In this document: piece after piece, positions 1 to 18,600 of the stretch
Position numbering within the stretch: position 1 is the first letter of the stretch
Layout: every line of letters begins with the position of its first letter
Source: Siniperca chuatsi
Lineage: Eukaryota; Chordata; Actinopteri; Centrarchiformes; Sinipercidae
Reading direction: 5' to 3'
Assembly (NCBI RefSeq): GCF_020085105.1
Contig: NC_058053.1
Span: forward strand, 15,090,888 to 15,154,887
Length of the DNA stretch: 64,000 nucleotides
Program-made: the position numbers and the translations under genes
The notes under the pieces: model-generated
Told to the model about the DNA's origin: nothing
The model's database searches: none
The model's input: the letters and a program-made list of their open reading frames with translations, nothing else

Positions 1-59
1 GCTTAAATATGGGACTGATTTATTTCTAGTCCACTACAGTCAAAATTACATAAGTCCTA

Positions 60-6760
<6,701 letters not shown>

Positions 6761-7000
6761 TCTTGCCAATAAACCCAGGCATCCAAAACCAAGATCCAAC
6801 TTCAACACGTTGCCCGTTGACCACTTGAGAATTAAAAAGGTTTGACCCACCTAAAACATTCTTTCAGCACTGGCAAATGGCTTCCTGTACAACCTCCAAG
6901 CTCTCAACTGGCAGCCTTGTTGTTATTGTCTGACAGCGGATGCGAATGACTGGCTGCCAATGCTTGTCATTTGAGAGGGCCGCATTCTTTGTCATCTGTT
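6761..7000 (-). promoter_or_regulatory. chrna1: chrna1 5' flank with E-box cluster
   Basis: Five CANNTG motifs lie upstream of the start codon at 6822-6827, 6874-6879, 6905-6910, 6968-6973 and 6993-6998. About 0.7 would be expected by chance in that span. Muscle receptor genes are known to be driven by myogenic bHLH factors through E-boxes. No TATA box or start site could be fixed. Confidence 0.5.
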
Positions 7001-9950
7001 ATAAGATCAACATGCCAAACTAATCCACCACTGAAATATCCCATCGTGAACTTGGCCACACACAACCTTGGGGTGCAAAGACACGACACATGCTCGCTGA
7101 TCTTGGTCTCTCTTGTATCAGTGATTAACTATTAATGATGCCTTGAAATCTGTGTTCATACTGTATATACAGTAAAGGATATGTACAGCCCCCTGAAAAT
7201 CAAAAAGATGTTTACATACTGAATAATGAGTTGACATATATGTTTGTATCTGTTTGCTATACAAATAAAGTTTGATTGATTGGTGGATTGATCACATGAT
7301 CTCCAACAATTGTAGATGTTAAAATCTCCATTTATCTGAACACTTTAGGGAATTACCAATGTGTGCTCAGAAAAGATAGGGAAAGACAGGGGAGTGGAAA
7401 AGTATGTTTTGTCTACCTGTGTTTGGACCTTTTTTTTGACACAATGTGATGTAATATATGATTAGACTGAATCTGTCATATTTTTGTTTGTTTATTTATT
7501 TTTGTTGTTTTCTCTTTGTTCTGTATTTTTGTTTAAATATACAGTAAAGAATTGATTAGAAAAATTGTGAATTGTCTACAGCTCTTAAGAATTAATTTTA
7601 TAAGGAAAGGAAAATTGGTAACGCTTTATTTTAACTCCCCTTAACTGTTTAGTGATGTAGTTAGTAGCAGCTGTGGATGATGAAGCTTTATTTGACTTTT
7701 TTTTTTAAAGTATTCTCACAGTGACTCTCATGTCCAGATGCCCACCTAAACATAAACAATATTATAATCTTACGCAATTCAGATGTTCAAACTGTTTTTT
7801 GTTTCCCGGAGGCCAGGTGTTACACCCATGTCTCCCTCTTTTGCTCTGCTCTACCCCCCCACCTGTCCTGCCCGTGATGGGTCAGGCAACTCAATTTCCT
7901 CACATCCCCAATCCGTCCAATCAGCCAGTCACTCAACCACTCGCCTCATTCATCTCACTTAGGGACAAATGACCATTTTGGCAATGTCTGAATTAAGAGA
8001 GATTTGTCTCAACCCACCCCCTCTATCTCTCCAATCACTCAGGCCACCTGAATTTACACCATGCAAGCACCGCTTTGCCTTTCTCCAAGTCTGTCATGTA
8101 ACACGGGACAAGCCAGCATTGTATCGGCTCAGTCGGCCTGTAGTCCTAGGCGGACACATTTGGTGCTGTGTCCAATTACAACACTTTGAAGGCTCACGCT
8201 GCAAGTCCAGTCTCTAGAGGACTGTGAGCTGTGTGTTTATATCTGCTCTGTAAGTGATTAAATGTTCACTGAATCTGAATGAAAGCATCCGTGTAATATC
8301 TGCAGGGGGTGGATGAAAACTGGACAACATACTGGATGTTTATGCCTCGATGAAGATTAAGAGGATTAGAGTTTTCATAGAAGAGATTATGATGTGCATT
8401 GAGTGATATATTTGACATGATGTTCCAACATAAATATAGGAACATCTAACATTTGACAGCATTAGTGATATTCCTTGGAAGAGAAAACTCTACATTGTCG
8501 TCATTTCACACCTTTAATTTGAAGTTTTACCATAGGGTCTAATTCTGTATTGAATATGTTGTAAGTATTTTTGCTGGTTAGTTTAGATTGTCAACAAAAT
8601 CACTGGTAAGTACAGTAAATTATCCAGTAAATAAAACTCAAGCAGAGAAACACCAAAACAAGAATTGTATATAACAAATAATAATCTTTGAAATCTTGAA
8701 GCAGTATTTATTTATGATAAAGAGTCACTATTCAATATGGTTCTCTAGGGCATCTTCTACATAAAATATGAAATAGCAGTAATTATGGTAGGCAATTAAA
8801 CAGAATGAACGTTTCCATTTCACATACTTCACATGGGTGAACTGAGTCTTTCTTTATATTTCAACGTTAGAAAATGTATTCAGGCCAGCTGTTTGCAGGG
8901 AGGAAAGCGTTAGGTTAGGAGAAAGGTCAGTTATCTCATGGATCACAGACTTTCAAATTTAGTGTCATTACTGTGAATGAGGCACATCCACCACACAATA
9001 CATTTGCAGACATTACTCCAGCATGGTGTTATCACAGCATCTGACTGAGAGATAGAAAGCTCGATAGCTTTATTGGTGTGGTTTACCTCTTTTCACAGTC
9101 AATGCCTAATGTAGATGAAGGTATGATATATATATAAAATGGCTGATAATCGCGGGAGAGGCTAAACGGTTGGATGAAAATCCAATTTTGCCACACAATC
9201 ACCAGAGACAAGCCTGAATTCGGCTTACATTAACTCAATGTGATGTGGTCACAAAACCCAAGTGATTAAATGTCAAGCAGTGATTGCACCTCAGATGCTT
9301 TGTGAGGAAATTTAAAGCACAAAAACCTAAATGCAGTGAATGGCTTAACGGGAAGCTACAGACAACATGGGGAGCCAAACAGTGTGGTTACCTAAAATAT
9401 AATGTCTGTCAATAATAATCCCATAGCTCACTTGTCCACAGTCTAAAAAGAAAATATTTAACACGAAATGTGTAATAAAGACACTATCAAAAAATAACTC
9501 CTATTGGTTCCCTGAGTCTAAACTGTGTGAAACAGTGATCATTTAATGAGCCACCAATGGCTATGCTTGGCAGGTTCTTAGAAATTGCTTGGAAAGACAT
9601 AACCTGTGGGTAATTAAACCTAAACTGCATAAATTCAAAGTGACACTATTTGCACATATATCCAGTAATTAACAGTCCCCCAAGTGCAAGAGTGGTAATG
9701 CCTTAGGTATTGTGTGTTTGGTTTTAATCTCACAGTGAATCAGTGTGACTGATGTGTTGTTAGAGGGTTTTATGTAAAGTCACATGACGTGTAGCTTTTA
9801 GGCACATGTCATTCTGAATATGCACAATGGAGGACCTATCTGCCAGGGTCATCTTGCAGCCACAAACAAATATGTTGTTCATGTAGCATGCAGCATTAAA
9901 TATTGTATATATTATTTTGTCTTCATTTCAAAGATACAGATGCTGTTATT

Positions 9951-10470
9951 GTATATTTGTTCTTACTGCGAATAAATCCTATGAAAAGACCAAAACTAAC
10001 AATGTCTTTGTCTGTCTCTTAATAATTTCCCATCTGTGGTACTCAGCCCATTAGTTCCTACTGACAGAAATCTTTAAAAAATGGGTAACATAAAAAAAGA
10101 GGCAGAGTAATTTCTTAAAAAGGCTGGCCACTGCAATTTGTAGTAAAAGTTACTCAAACAGGAATAAATAATGCAGTTGTTGGGGACTAATACACATTTG
10201 GTGCTCTAGTGAGTATTTATGGCAGCAGAATGGTGTTTGTGGAAACGGACACAAAATAAACTACATTGTCCATGTTTATGGTAATGATGGAATATGTCAC
10301 CCAGAGCATTAAGGTGTTTGTTTGTTTATTTGTTTTGGACAACAATGGAGACCGATGGCACAGAACAATTAACTATAGCTTTGGCTACACAATCAATAAA
10401 TTAATTATTGGCTTTGGTCTTCTCATGTGATTTGTTGACAATATGATGAATATAAAATATTGCCTTATCA
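9951..10470. repeat. Interspersed repeat family B, copy 1
   Basis: Matches copies at 33710-34239 and 37432-37752 in order: CAACAATGT-type start, TAATTTCTTAAAA/CCTAAAA segment, GTTGGGGACTA, ACACATTTGGTG, AAAATAAACTACA, and TTTGGTCTT near the end. No coding capacity. Confidence 0.7.
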
Positions 10471-11153
10471 TTTAGAGCAAAGGAAAATAAAATACATAGT
10501 GAGGAGGTGGCTGGATTCAATCTGAAGGAGGTTCACATGTGATTTCAGATGATTGCATCATTTCAGATGTCACCATCTCTGGGCAGAGCCTAAATGTATA
10601 TGAATGTTGTTTATGAAACATTTGCTGTACAAAACTTTGACACTCAAAAGCTTAATTAAAGCTGCTATAACACAATATTTTTATATTAACAATGGATTAA
10701 ATTAATGAATGAAGGGGTTTCTCGTGGTGATGAACCCACAGAAAATGGTCACCCTACTCTGCAGTTCCTAACAGCGTTGCAGAAATTTTTAGCATCTTTC
10801 AGCTCATTGTTTTGTTTGTCCGGATCACAACTTTACTGTTTTGGTTCACTATCACTGCTCTTACTGAGTTGTTTCCAGACGCAGCAGGCAGATGTTTACA
10901 GGACAAAAGGCTCTGATAAAACCACAACCTCCCTCACACAAAAGGGCTGACAGACACAGTTAACGACAAGCTGCTGAACATAGTGGAGCATTTAGCGGCT
11001 AAAGAACCAGATATTTCCCTCAGGAGTTGGTGGAGACCAAAAACTAAGCTAAAATGAGAACGAATATTGGACTCACAATTGCCAGGCAGCGAGAAACACA
11101 ACTCTAAATAATGATAATGTTATTCTGTATCTGCTTAATCTATAAAAATGCCA

Positions 11154-11646
11154 GACCGTCCTCCCCAAAAATATGGCCATATATGTTGTCTGTGCAAGCA
11201 GCTTATTACAACCCATATTTACATTTTTTGTTAGGTGGCGACCTCTAGTGGTCGTAGTAATTATGCTGGGAGCAAAGGAGGAAGTCAGGTGAGGAAGTTT
11301 AAAGTCCGCATAGAGAGGAGGACGGGGTGGATGGATGGGTCAAACAGAACTTTCACCCAGGTTTGTGTCCCGTGTGAAACCAAAAGTCAACGTTGACTTA
11401 TTTTAACTCACGTACGTAAGTTACGTACAGTTAAGTTGCATCACGTGACTTACTATAGTAACTTATTAATTTGAACCCAAACCATGATCTTTTCCTAAAC
11501 ATAACCAAGTAGTTTTGGTGCCTAAACCTAACCAAACTGCGACTGTTTCACAACGTTAACCATGTGTTTATTATCGTTACCATGACGATGAAGGTCCGGT
11601 ACGCCTTTTGCTGGTACAGTCATATATGTTGTTTTGGGGAACGGTC
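11154..11646. mobile_element. MITE-like element with degenerate TIRs
   Basis: Ends are imperfect inverted repeats: GACCGTCCTCCCCAAAA on the left and the complement of TTTTGGGGAACGGTC on the right. The interior has CCTAAACCTAACCAA-type sequence common in fish repeats, and CATATATGTTGT occurs near both ends. Superfamily not determined. Confidence 0.5.
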
Positions 11647-11759
11647 ATATTAGGTTTGAGGACTTGTTGAAATATGAAATATGTTTGCCCATATCAACTT
11701 ATAATTTGTGTTTACAGCATGTTTCTGCTGTCCCCAAGTGGCCATAAAACAATTTGATA

Positions 11760-12457
11760 TATGTACAGTACATATATATTTATTATGGCAATTCAGACTC
11801 ATTAAGCACTTAATTTGTCAGAGTAAGGTTTAATAAATTAAAGTGATCATGCACAAGTTGTGTACAAAAACATTACAGTAAAAATTAAATTCACAAATAA
11901 TGCTGTTTATAACACAATAAAAATGTTACAGTCAGGCAAATGCACCAGTGTGTACACATTAACAGGAAAGGCTCATTCAACTACTTCAGGTTACATAAAA
12001 ACAGTTGAGGAAGTAAAAAAATACAGCATCATAAAAATCACCCCTGAAACATCAGTAGCTTATTTTTACATCCAGCTATACAATGTTTCACAGAAAAAAT
12101 TGCGCAGCAGGCAGCTGGGAATGTGGACTATAACTACCACAGAACAGACAAAAGCAAAATCACAGCGCTACACAATTTTAACACATGCTGAGTTACGACT
12201 ACAAAGCAACAAAGACCTCGCACCATGCATGCTGGTCTGTCAGCTTCTGAAAATCCCCCGACAAAAATGGGGAGACATAGAGTAAAGTTCATTGTCCAAA
12301 CCCAAAACAGGGGAGGACAGATGTTAGGTCAGCACTAGTCCATACACAGGGCATTTAAAAAAATGTATCAATCAATGTAATACAAACAGTCATTCAAGTC
12401 TTTACACAAAGAATGATTAGATAGCTGTTCTATAAAAGTCCTGTTTAGAGTCTGTGT
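11760..12457 (-). other. chn1: chn1 3' UTR with poly(A) signal
   Basis: Follows the TAA at 12460-12458. The first AATAAA on the minus strand is at 11784-11779, giving a UTR of about 690 bases. An antisense open frame across it is treated as chance. Confidence 0.6.
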
Positions 12458-12629
12458 TTAGAAGAGCACATCTTCATTTTTAATGAGCACCTCCACCACC
12501 TGTCTCTGATAGCGGATGTCATTGAGTGCTGTTATGGCGTCCACGTTTGGTGCGCGCATGAGGGTGGGTCCGAAGATGATGGCGAGGTTCTCTGCGTTCA
12601 TCAAATTGAATTTCTCATTCTGTGTCACC
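12458..12629 (-). CDS. chn1: chn1 last coding exon
   Basis: 172 bp encoding [20 protein letters not shown] to the C-terminus LIKNEDVLF, then TAA. The end matches the chimaerin C-terminus. Confidence 0.96.
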
Positions 12630-15600
12630 CTGCAAATATGAATTAAAGTTAGAAACATAGACTGATTATCAAAGTTTTAGGGACTGTATGAAAATTACTG
12701 GGGTGGGAGAGGGGCTGAACATTATGTTTCCTCCGCAGTGTTACTAATATTTTCTTTGGACCCTCCCCTGGACCAAGAGCAATGCCCTCCCACAATATCT
12801 TATGTAACATTACTGACTAGTTCATTTAGCCATCAATAACTTTGAGATAGTGTACTCCAATTTAAACCATGTCAACCGAATAATGATTTTCACATAACCA
12901 CCAAATAGAATTGGAATTAACAATTGCTGATATTATGGCATACAACATAAAAAAAGTGAGGCGTCCTGTTTACTGAATATTCCAGCAATTCTTATTTTTC
13001 AACCAAGAGCTGTCACTTTATATGACTGATTTACATTTTTCTGACACATTTCATTTTACTGTAGCAAAGCGAAGGTGGGAGCTGCTACAGGATTGTAACA
13101 AATGAAGTTATCTCTGGTGAGATAATGTTGAATCGACTTTCCCAAAAAATTTAGATTAGTGTCACTTCAGCAAAAAGAAAAACTACATAATCACCCCCCT
13201 TTTCTGAAATCTTTCCCTCCTAATAATTTCTGCACAGTCCCTTAGCTCTTGCAGAGTTCAACTGGATTGCTCACCTTTTTAAGTGCGCCATGAGGTACTT
13301 CAAAGTTTCACTGTGTGATGGTGGCAGTAGAGCTAAAGCCTCGCGGAAAGCTTCCAGCTTCTTCTCTGGGTCTGTGAGCTCTGAACAGAAACAGAAAGGA
13401 GTGTGCTGTTAGAGTGGCCAGAATACACTCTCTGACCTCACAGGGCACAAGCAGGAATCAATTTAGTTATTTCCTGTGGGGTAATAAAAACCATTAGTCT
13501 CTGAGAGGAAGTCTGAGGCTGCTTGAGATGGCTAATGCAAATGAACATTGTGAATGTGTTCTTGACTGTATGGTTGAGTTTTGCAAATTAGAGGCATGGT
13601 TGGAGTTGAATACTTATTCAGGACTTAGAGTCAGTGTTGAGCTGGCTGATTCTGAGAAGTCAGCTGTATAAAGCTGCATTTTCACAGATCTGTTTCAACT
13701 GTAATTGAGGAAAATTACCAATGAATGTTTTCCTAAAATACAATCATAAAATCTGTATAAGTGACTTAAATAACAAAATGACTGTTGCTGTGCTGGCAGC
13801 AGCCACATGCAGTCAAAAGAACACAAAGTGCAGTCCAATACAACAACCCCACAAACAACTGTGTAGAATGTATACAATATGTATATTCATTTATATTTAT
13901 GGACTCATTCTTGACTTAAATCAAACTTTAGTATATGTCACATACAGGTGTTATTTTGTCCACCCTCTTTAGTCCAATATACTACAGCCGACATCTGTGT
14001 ACCCAGCAAAGCATTTTCCACATGAACCAAAGGACATAAAGCATAATAGTGGATGTTTTCCATCTTTAACTGCAGCAAAATGCAACACACTGAAACAGGT
14101 GTGTTTCTGACTAATTTGTCTAGTTGTGACTTACTTGCAGCCTCGATGAACCTCGGGTAAGCATCGTATGAGATGACGGGAACAGGCAAATCCCTTAGGT
14201 ACAGTTTCAGTGCACCCGTGATGATATTGATGTCTTCATAGGCATTCCCTGAGATGTCTGTCTTCTCGCCATCTGTGAGGATGTGCGATGGAATACGGGA
14301 GACAAGAAGAAGAGAAGGAGAGTTTTCACACTGTAAAAATGGCTGACATCAACACTTTCACACCACCGTGTGAACTGAGGAATAAAGAGATTGTGTGACT
14401 GTGGGTGGAAAAACAAAATCTTCTCTCACTCTGTATTTTGCAAAGTAGCTGCTATCATCCGCCTGGCCTGTTTTATTCTGACTTTCCTTCAGTTATGCAT
14501 GCTTTCCAGAGAGGCCATGGCCTACTTGTGCTGGCAGACTGAACATCACAGTGCTGTGAGCTGGCATGACACTCTGTCATGGATGATCTCCCACATGCGG
14601 ATCTGGCTAAGAGTTTAGCCCACTGCTGCAGGGTTTTTCTTACAGTTAAAATTCACACTGCACTGGGCCAAGACAGGCTCATTCTCACTAAGTCTACTAC
14701 TGAATCCCAACGCAGCGGAAGAGTTTTTTTAAACAGCTATGTTTAAGACAGTGAGAGTACATTCATGGTTTGTATCCCCTGAGGTCCCCCCTGTCTGTCC
14801 ACAGTGTGAAACCCTGCGTGAGAGGGACATGTCAGGATAAGATCTGCACTCCCAGATGGACAGTAATCCTTCACAAATGTGTCACTTTCTCATTAATCTG
14901 AAATGTTCTGTGTCTTATGTAAACATATGAAAGCATGCAATGTCAATCGTCATATTGTGAGCTGACAGAAATCTATAACACAGTTACCACATGCAGAACC
15001 AAAGGCACACATACCTTTGTCAAACGCCATCTTGACTTCTTCCACTGAATCACTGAATCCAGATATTCTGTAGAGGCCTTCAGACTTCAGTCCTTGAGGA
15101 ACAAACATGGAATAAACAACCTTTCAGACATTGTCAGGGCTGTCATGAGTAATGTAGAAAAATTCACCTGCATATATCGCTTGGGTAATTTAGGAAATGC
15201 CATTAAACACTCTTAAATATGCATATGAAATTAAGGATAAAATGTCCCCAATGTCACACAATGGAACAATATGGGCAGATGCAAATAGTTTTCTGCATCA
15301 CTGGGCAAACTAATAAAGACATAAATCAAACTTAGCTACAGACATATATTAGAGGGCAGACAATGAGGGAGCAATCAGTTTCCTACATAGCTGAATGATT
15401 TAACTGAAATGCAATCAAATAAGGCAACAGGAAACAGAGTAATGTATTCCTCATTACACATTTACAATTACCAGCACACTCATCACTCCTCTCAGTCATC
15501 CAGCAAAGAAAGGTGGTAAGGGTTTGGATCTTATAAGAAATGGAGTACCTGTTTATGAAATTTAATCATTACTGAATACCTAATATTGAAATTGAAATGC

Positions 15601-18600
15601 TACTTAATTCATAGCTTTGGAACACTTAGTTTAAAAACCATCTACTTGAATGTTGGTTGTATTCCCCTTTTGACAATTTCCTGAGGCTCATTTATGCAAT
15701 TTCCAAAACTTGATATTAATCATTATTTTTTAGGCTTCACAGACAGAAGATGTAAGTGTCCAATATTTAAATTGCTTGGATGAAAATTTAAGCCAGGTAA
15801 AAAAACAAACAAATTAAGTTTCTCAAATTGGATTGGTAAAATTCAGACACCAAATTAAAGATAAAACTAAACTTCAGACCATGATGAATAATCATTTAAA
15901 CCTGAGTAGAGTCCATAAGAGCTCTGTCATATCAGAAAAAGCACTTCAGAAGAGAGACTTGAAATCCTCGACACCACAGTGCTCAATATGAATTTGTCAA
16001 CCCAGAAAAAAATAGCAGAAATATTTTGAAATTCCAAAACTTGAAATGACCGTCTAGAAATTCAGAGTAGAAATAGATTGATAATTCAGTGCTATAAATT
16101 CAGCTCCATTTAAGTATTCAGTAGTGATTTCACTGTTATTGGGTTGTTTATAAGATTTGAATTATTCCGCCCGTTCTTTGCTTCAGTAATTATTCCTAAA
16201 TCCTTCAATGGAAAGCCTCCACTCAGCCAATTATTGTCAGCAAATCAGAGTCTAGTTTTATAGCTGTCAGGGCTTAAAATTAATTAAATTAGTATTTAAA
16301 CTAAACTGCATTTATCACATTGACATCTTGTGGAAAAATAGTCTTATACTGAGCCATACATTTGAAACACACACACACACACACACACGTCCTAAACTGA
16401 CCTCTTGACTCGATCTCTTGTATGCACATGTCCACCACCATGGGTCGCGCTGTGTTATAAGCTTTCACCAGGGTCGTGAGGTCACAGCTGTAGACTTTAC
16501 GGATGTGTCTCAGGTCTGGCTTGCAGTCGTTGGGTACCAGAGATGAGCATTGTTTGTGGACGTTTAAACCACAATCTACAGAGAGAGACATGCAGCAGGC
16601 TTAGATCAGGAATATCTGCAGCTTAAATATGGATATAATAAAGGTTGTATACTGTAAATTTCTTATTTGCACTATAAAATTTGTCAACCAGAATACAAAG
16701 TCAACTGAATTATTTCCTGTCATTCATTCATTTTATCTCTGAACTGTGGACTATCATGAAAATTCCCATTCACCATCAGGTTAATTTGGATTTGGTTGGC
16801 TGGTTTCCTGTGTGTTTTTGCTTGCAGAAGAGTGTTAATTCCCTTGATCAATATTTGCCCCCTAAATGTCACAAGACCAGTGGAGAGCTCCTCTCCCTCT
16901 ACCACACATGGCATTGAAGTCACCTTGAGCACTGGAAGGATCCAAAGTCACCTCTAGAGGGTCATTTATTTATTAAAAACAGTCAAATAAAACAATGATA
17001 AACCACAAGGCAGGACATTAATTATATGAAATATTTGTGTGTATCTTTTTTCATTTTGTATGAAACATTTCTTAGTAATTCAGAACAAAACAGGCAAAAT
17101 GCATTTGATAATTATTAAATGTGTGGAAATTCAGTTTTGATGGTTTTTTTCTTCTATATGATATTTCCAGACATAGAATGCCCCTCACTGAGTGTTAAAA
17201 TGGCATATTAGTCATGATGTCAGTGTAAGTATCCCACATTGCGTTTTGTATTCAGTCACAGCGCATGGGGCCTGAGGCACAGCTGTTTCAAGGCAGGATT
17301 CACCTTGTCGGGAACAGAGGAGCCCACGGAGAGCAGATGCAGAGAGAGACTGCAGCTCTGCTTTGTAACAGAGACGCATGGAGGGAATTAGAAGAACAGT
17401 GAAAATCGCTGTGGCCCGCAGGAGGGATAGTCAGCGCTGCTGTGTGCTCTATGCTTTTCCAAATCCAAGCTCACACACAATGGCTGTGGAGGCAGCAATT
17501 GAGGCGCTGCGGGCTACACTAGACCTAGTTTCCCAGACTAAAATGGGGCATCTCTTTAAGCTCTAAGATCTCTTGAGCCGTCTCCAAGTTCTGAAAGTTT
17601 TTTCTTTGACAAATGACAATACTGTGTGCTTTTTGATTCCAAAAACATAAAAATACAATTTTGATCCCTCAAAAGACTTGCTACTTTTTAATTATAAATA
17701 AAAAACAGGAGCTCTGAACAGGACCTCAGACAATATTTAGATTAATATGGGTCCCTGGAGAAATTCAAGCAGCCTGCATTTATATGCATTGATGCAGAAA
17801 TGTAATTACCTTAAGAGATGATTCTCTTAAGGATATGAGACAGGCAGTATAATAGAGGAGGGCCTGTCATCAGACACAAGTCTGCTGAGCTCCTGTTGTC
17901 CGTGTGAGCACACTGATGGCCCTGGGTCCCAGGTGGGGCGGGTGAGAGTGAGGCAGGGGCCCGAGGGACGCCAGGAGCCTGGAGACAGAGGATGCTGCTT
18001 TACTGCACCGTCAGCTATGTCTCTGTTGCTATGGGGAGGAGGCTGCAGCTCAGTTTTGGCTAAAGGGTTCTGAGAAGAGGTTTAATGTGACTGGTTGCTA
18101 ATTTCTAATCAGCACATTATCACCAGCATGTCTACCAGCAGAGATAACAGGTGTAACCGGTCTCTTTCTGACTGGAACTTAAAACAAAAAGCACCATTCG
18201 TATTTGTTAGATGTTTTGGTTTTTCTACCAAGCATTTAAGTTAAATAGGGGTTGAGCTGCTTGACCTAGCTCTTTGGTTGAAGCCGCTGAATTTTAATGT
18301 GTGTGGAAACAGAGCTCCTTCCCCACGCTCCGAGCTCTGCTCCTCATTAAAGAGACATGCCAGCTTTGTTTTCCTTCATGGACATGATGGGATGAGGCTG
18401 GGGGGCGTACTCTGATGAGGAAATGTGGCACAACAAGCACAAGCAGAGGCTGGCTTCCTGGCACTCAGCCAAAAACAGTTCACACATACAAAAAGAAAAG
18501 GGGGTGGGAGAACATTTTTTTGGTATGCAAATGTGAGCATCATGTGAGACTTCGCTGCCCTAGATTCTGGTAGCTGTGGTTGAGTCTGAAGGAATGGCGA

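Larger units (their letters stand above)
7001..11760. other. Intergenic, chrna1 5' side to chn1 3' end
   Basis: No gene recognised. 7255-7295 looks like a retroposon 3' tail (AATAAAGTTTGATTGATTGG). 7800-8060 is C-rich with CCAAT motifs near 7917. 9951-10470 is an interspersed repeat and 11154-11646 a MITE-like element. The remainder is AT-rich single-copy-looking DNA. Confidence 0.6.
12630..16401 (-). other. chn1 introns between the last five exons
   Basis: Introns 12630-13274, 13381-14134, 14273-15014 and 15093-16401. AT-rich; only the short tandem repeat at 16367 stood out. Confidence 0.6.

Noticed and set aside
7721..8217. Two plus-strand frames overlapping at ATGA
   Set aside because: Eukaryotic intergenic DNA; no protein similarity; C-rich composition explains the open frames.
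11860..12285. 141-codon plus-strand open frame
   Set aside because: Lies antisense to the chn1 3' UTR, has AT-driven Lys/Thr/Ile composition, and resembles no family.
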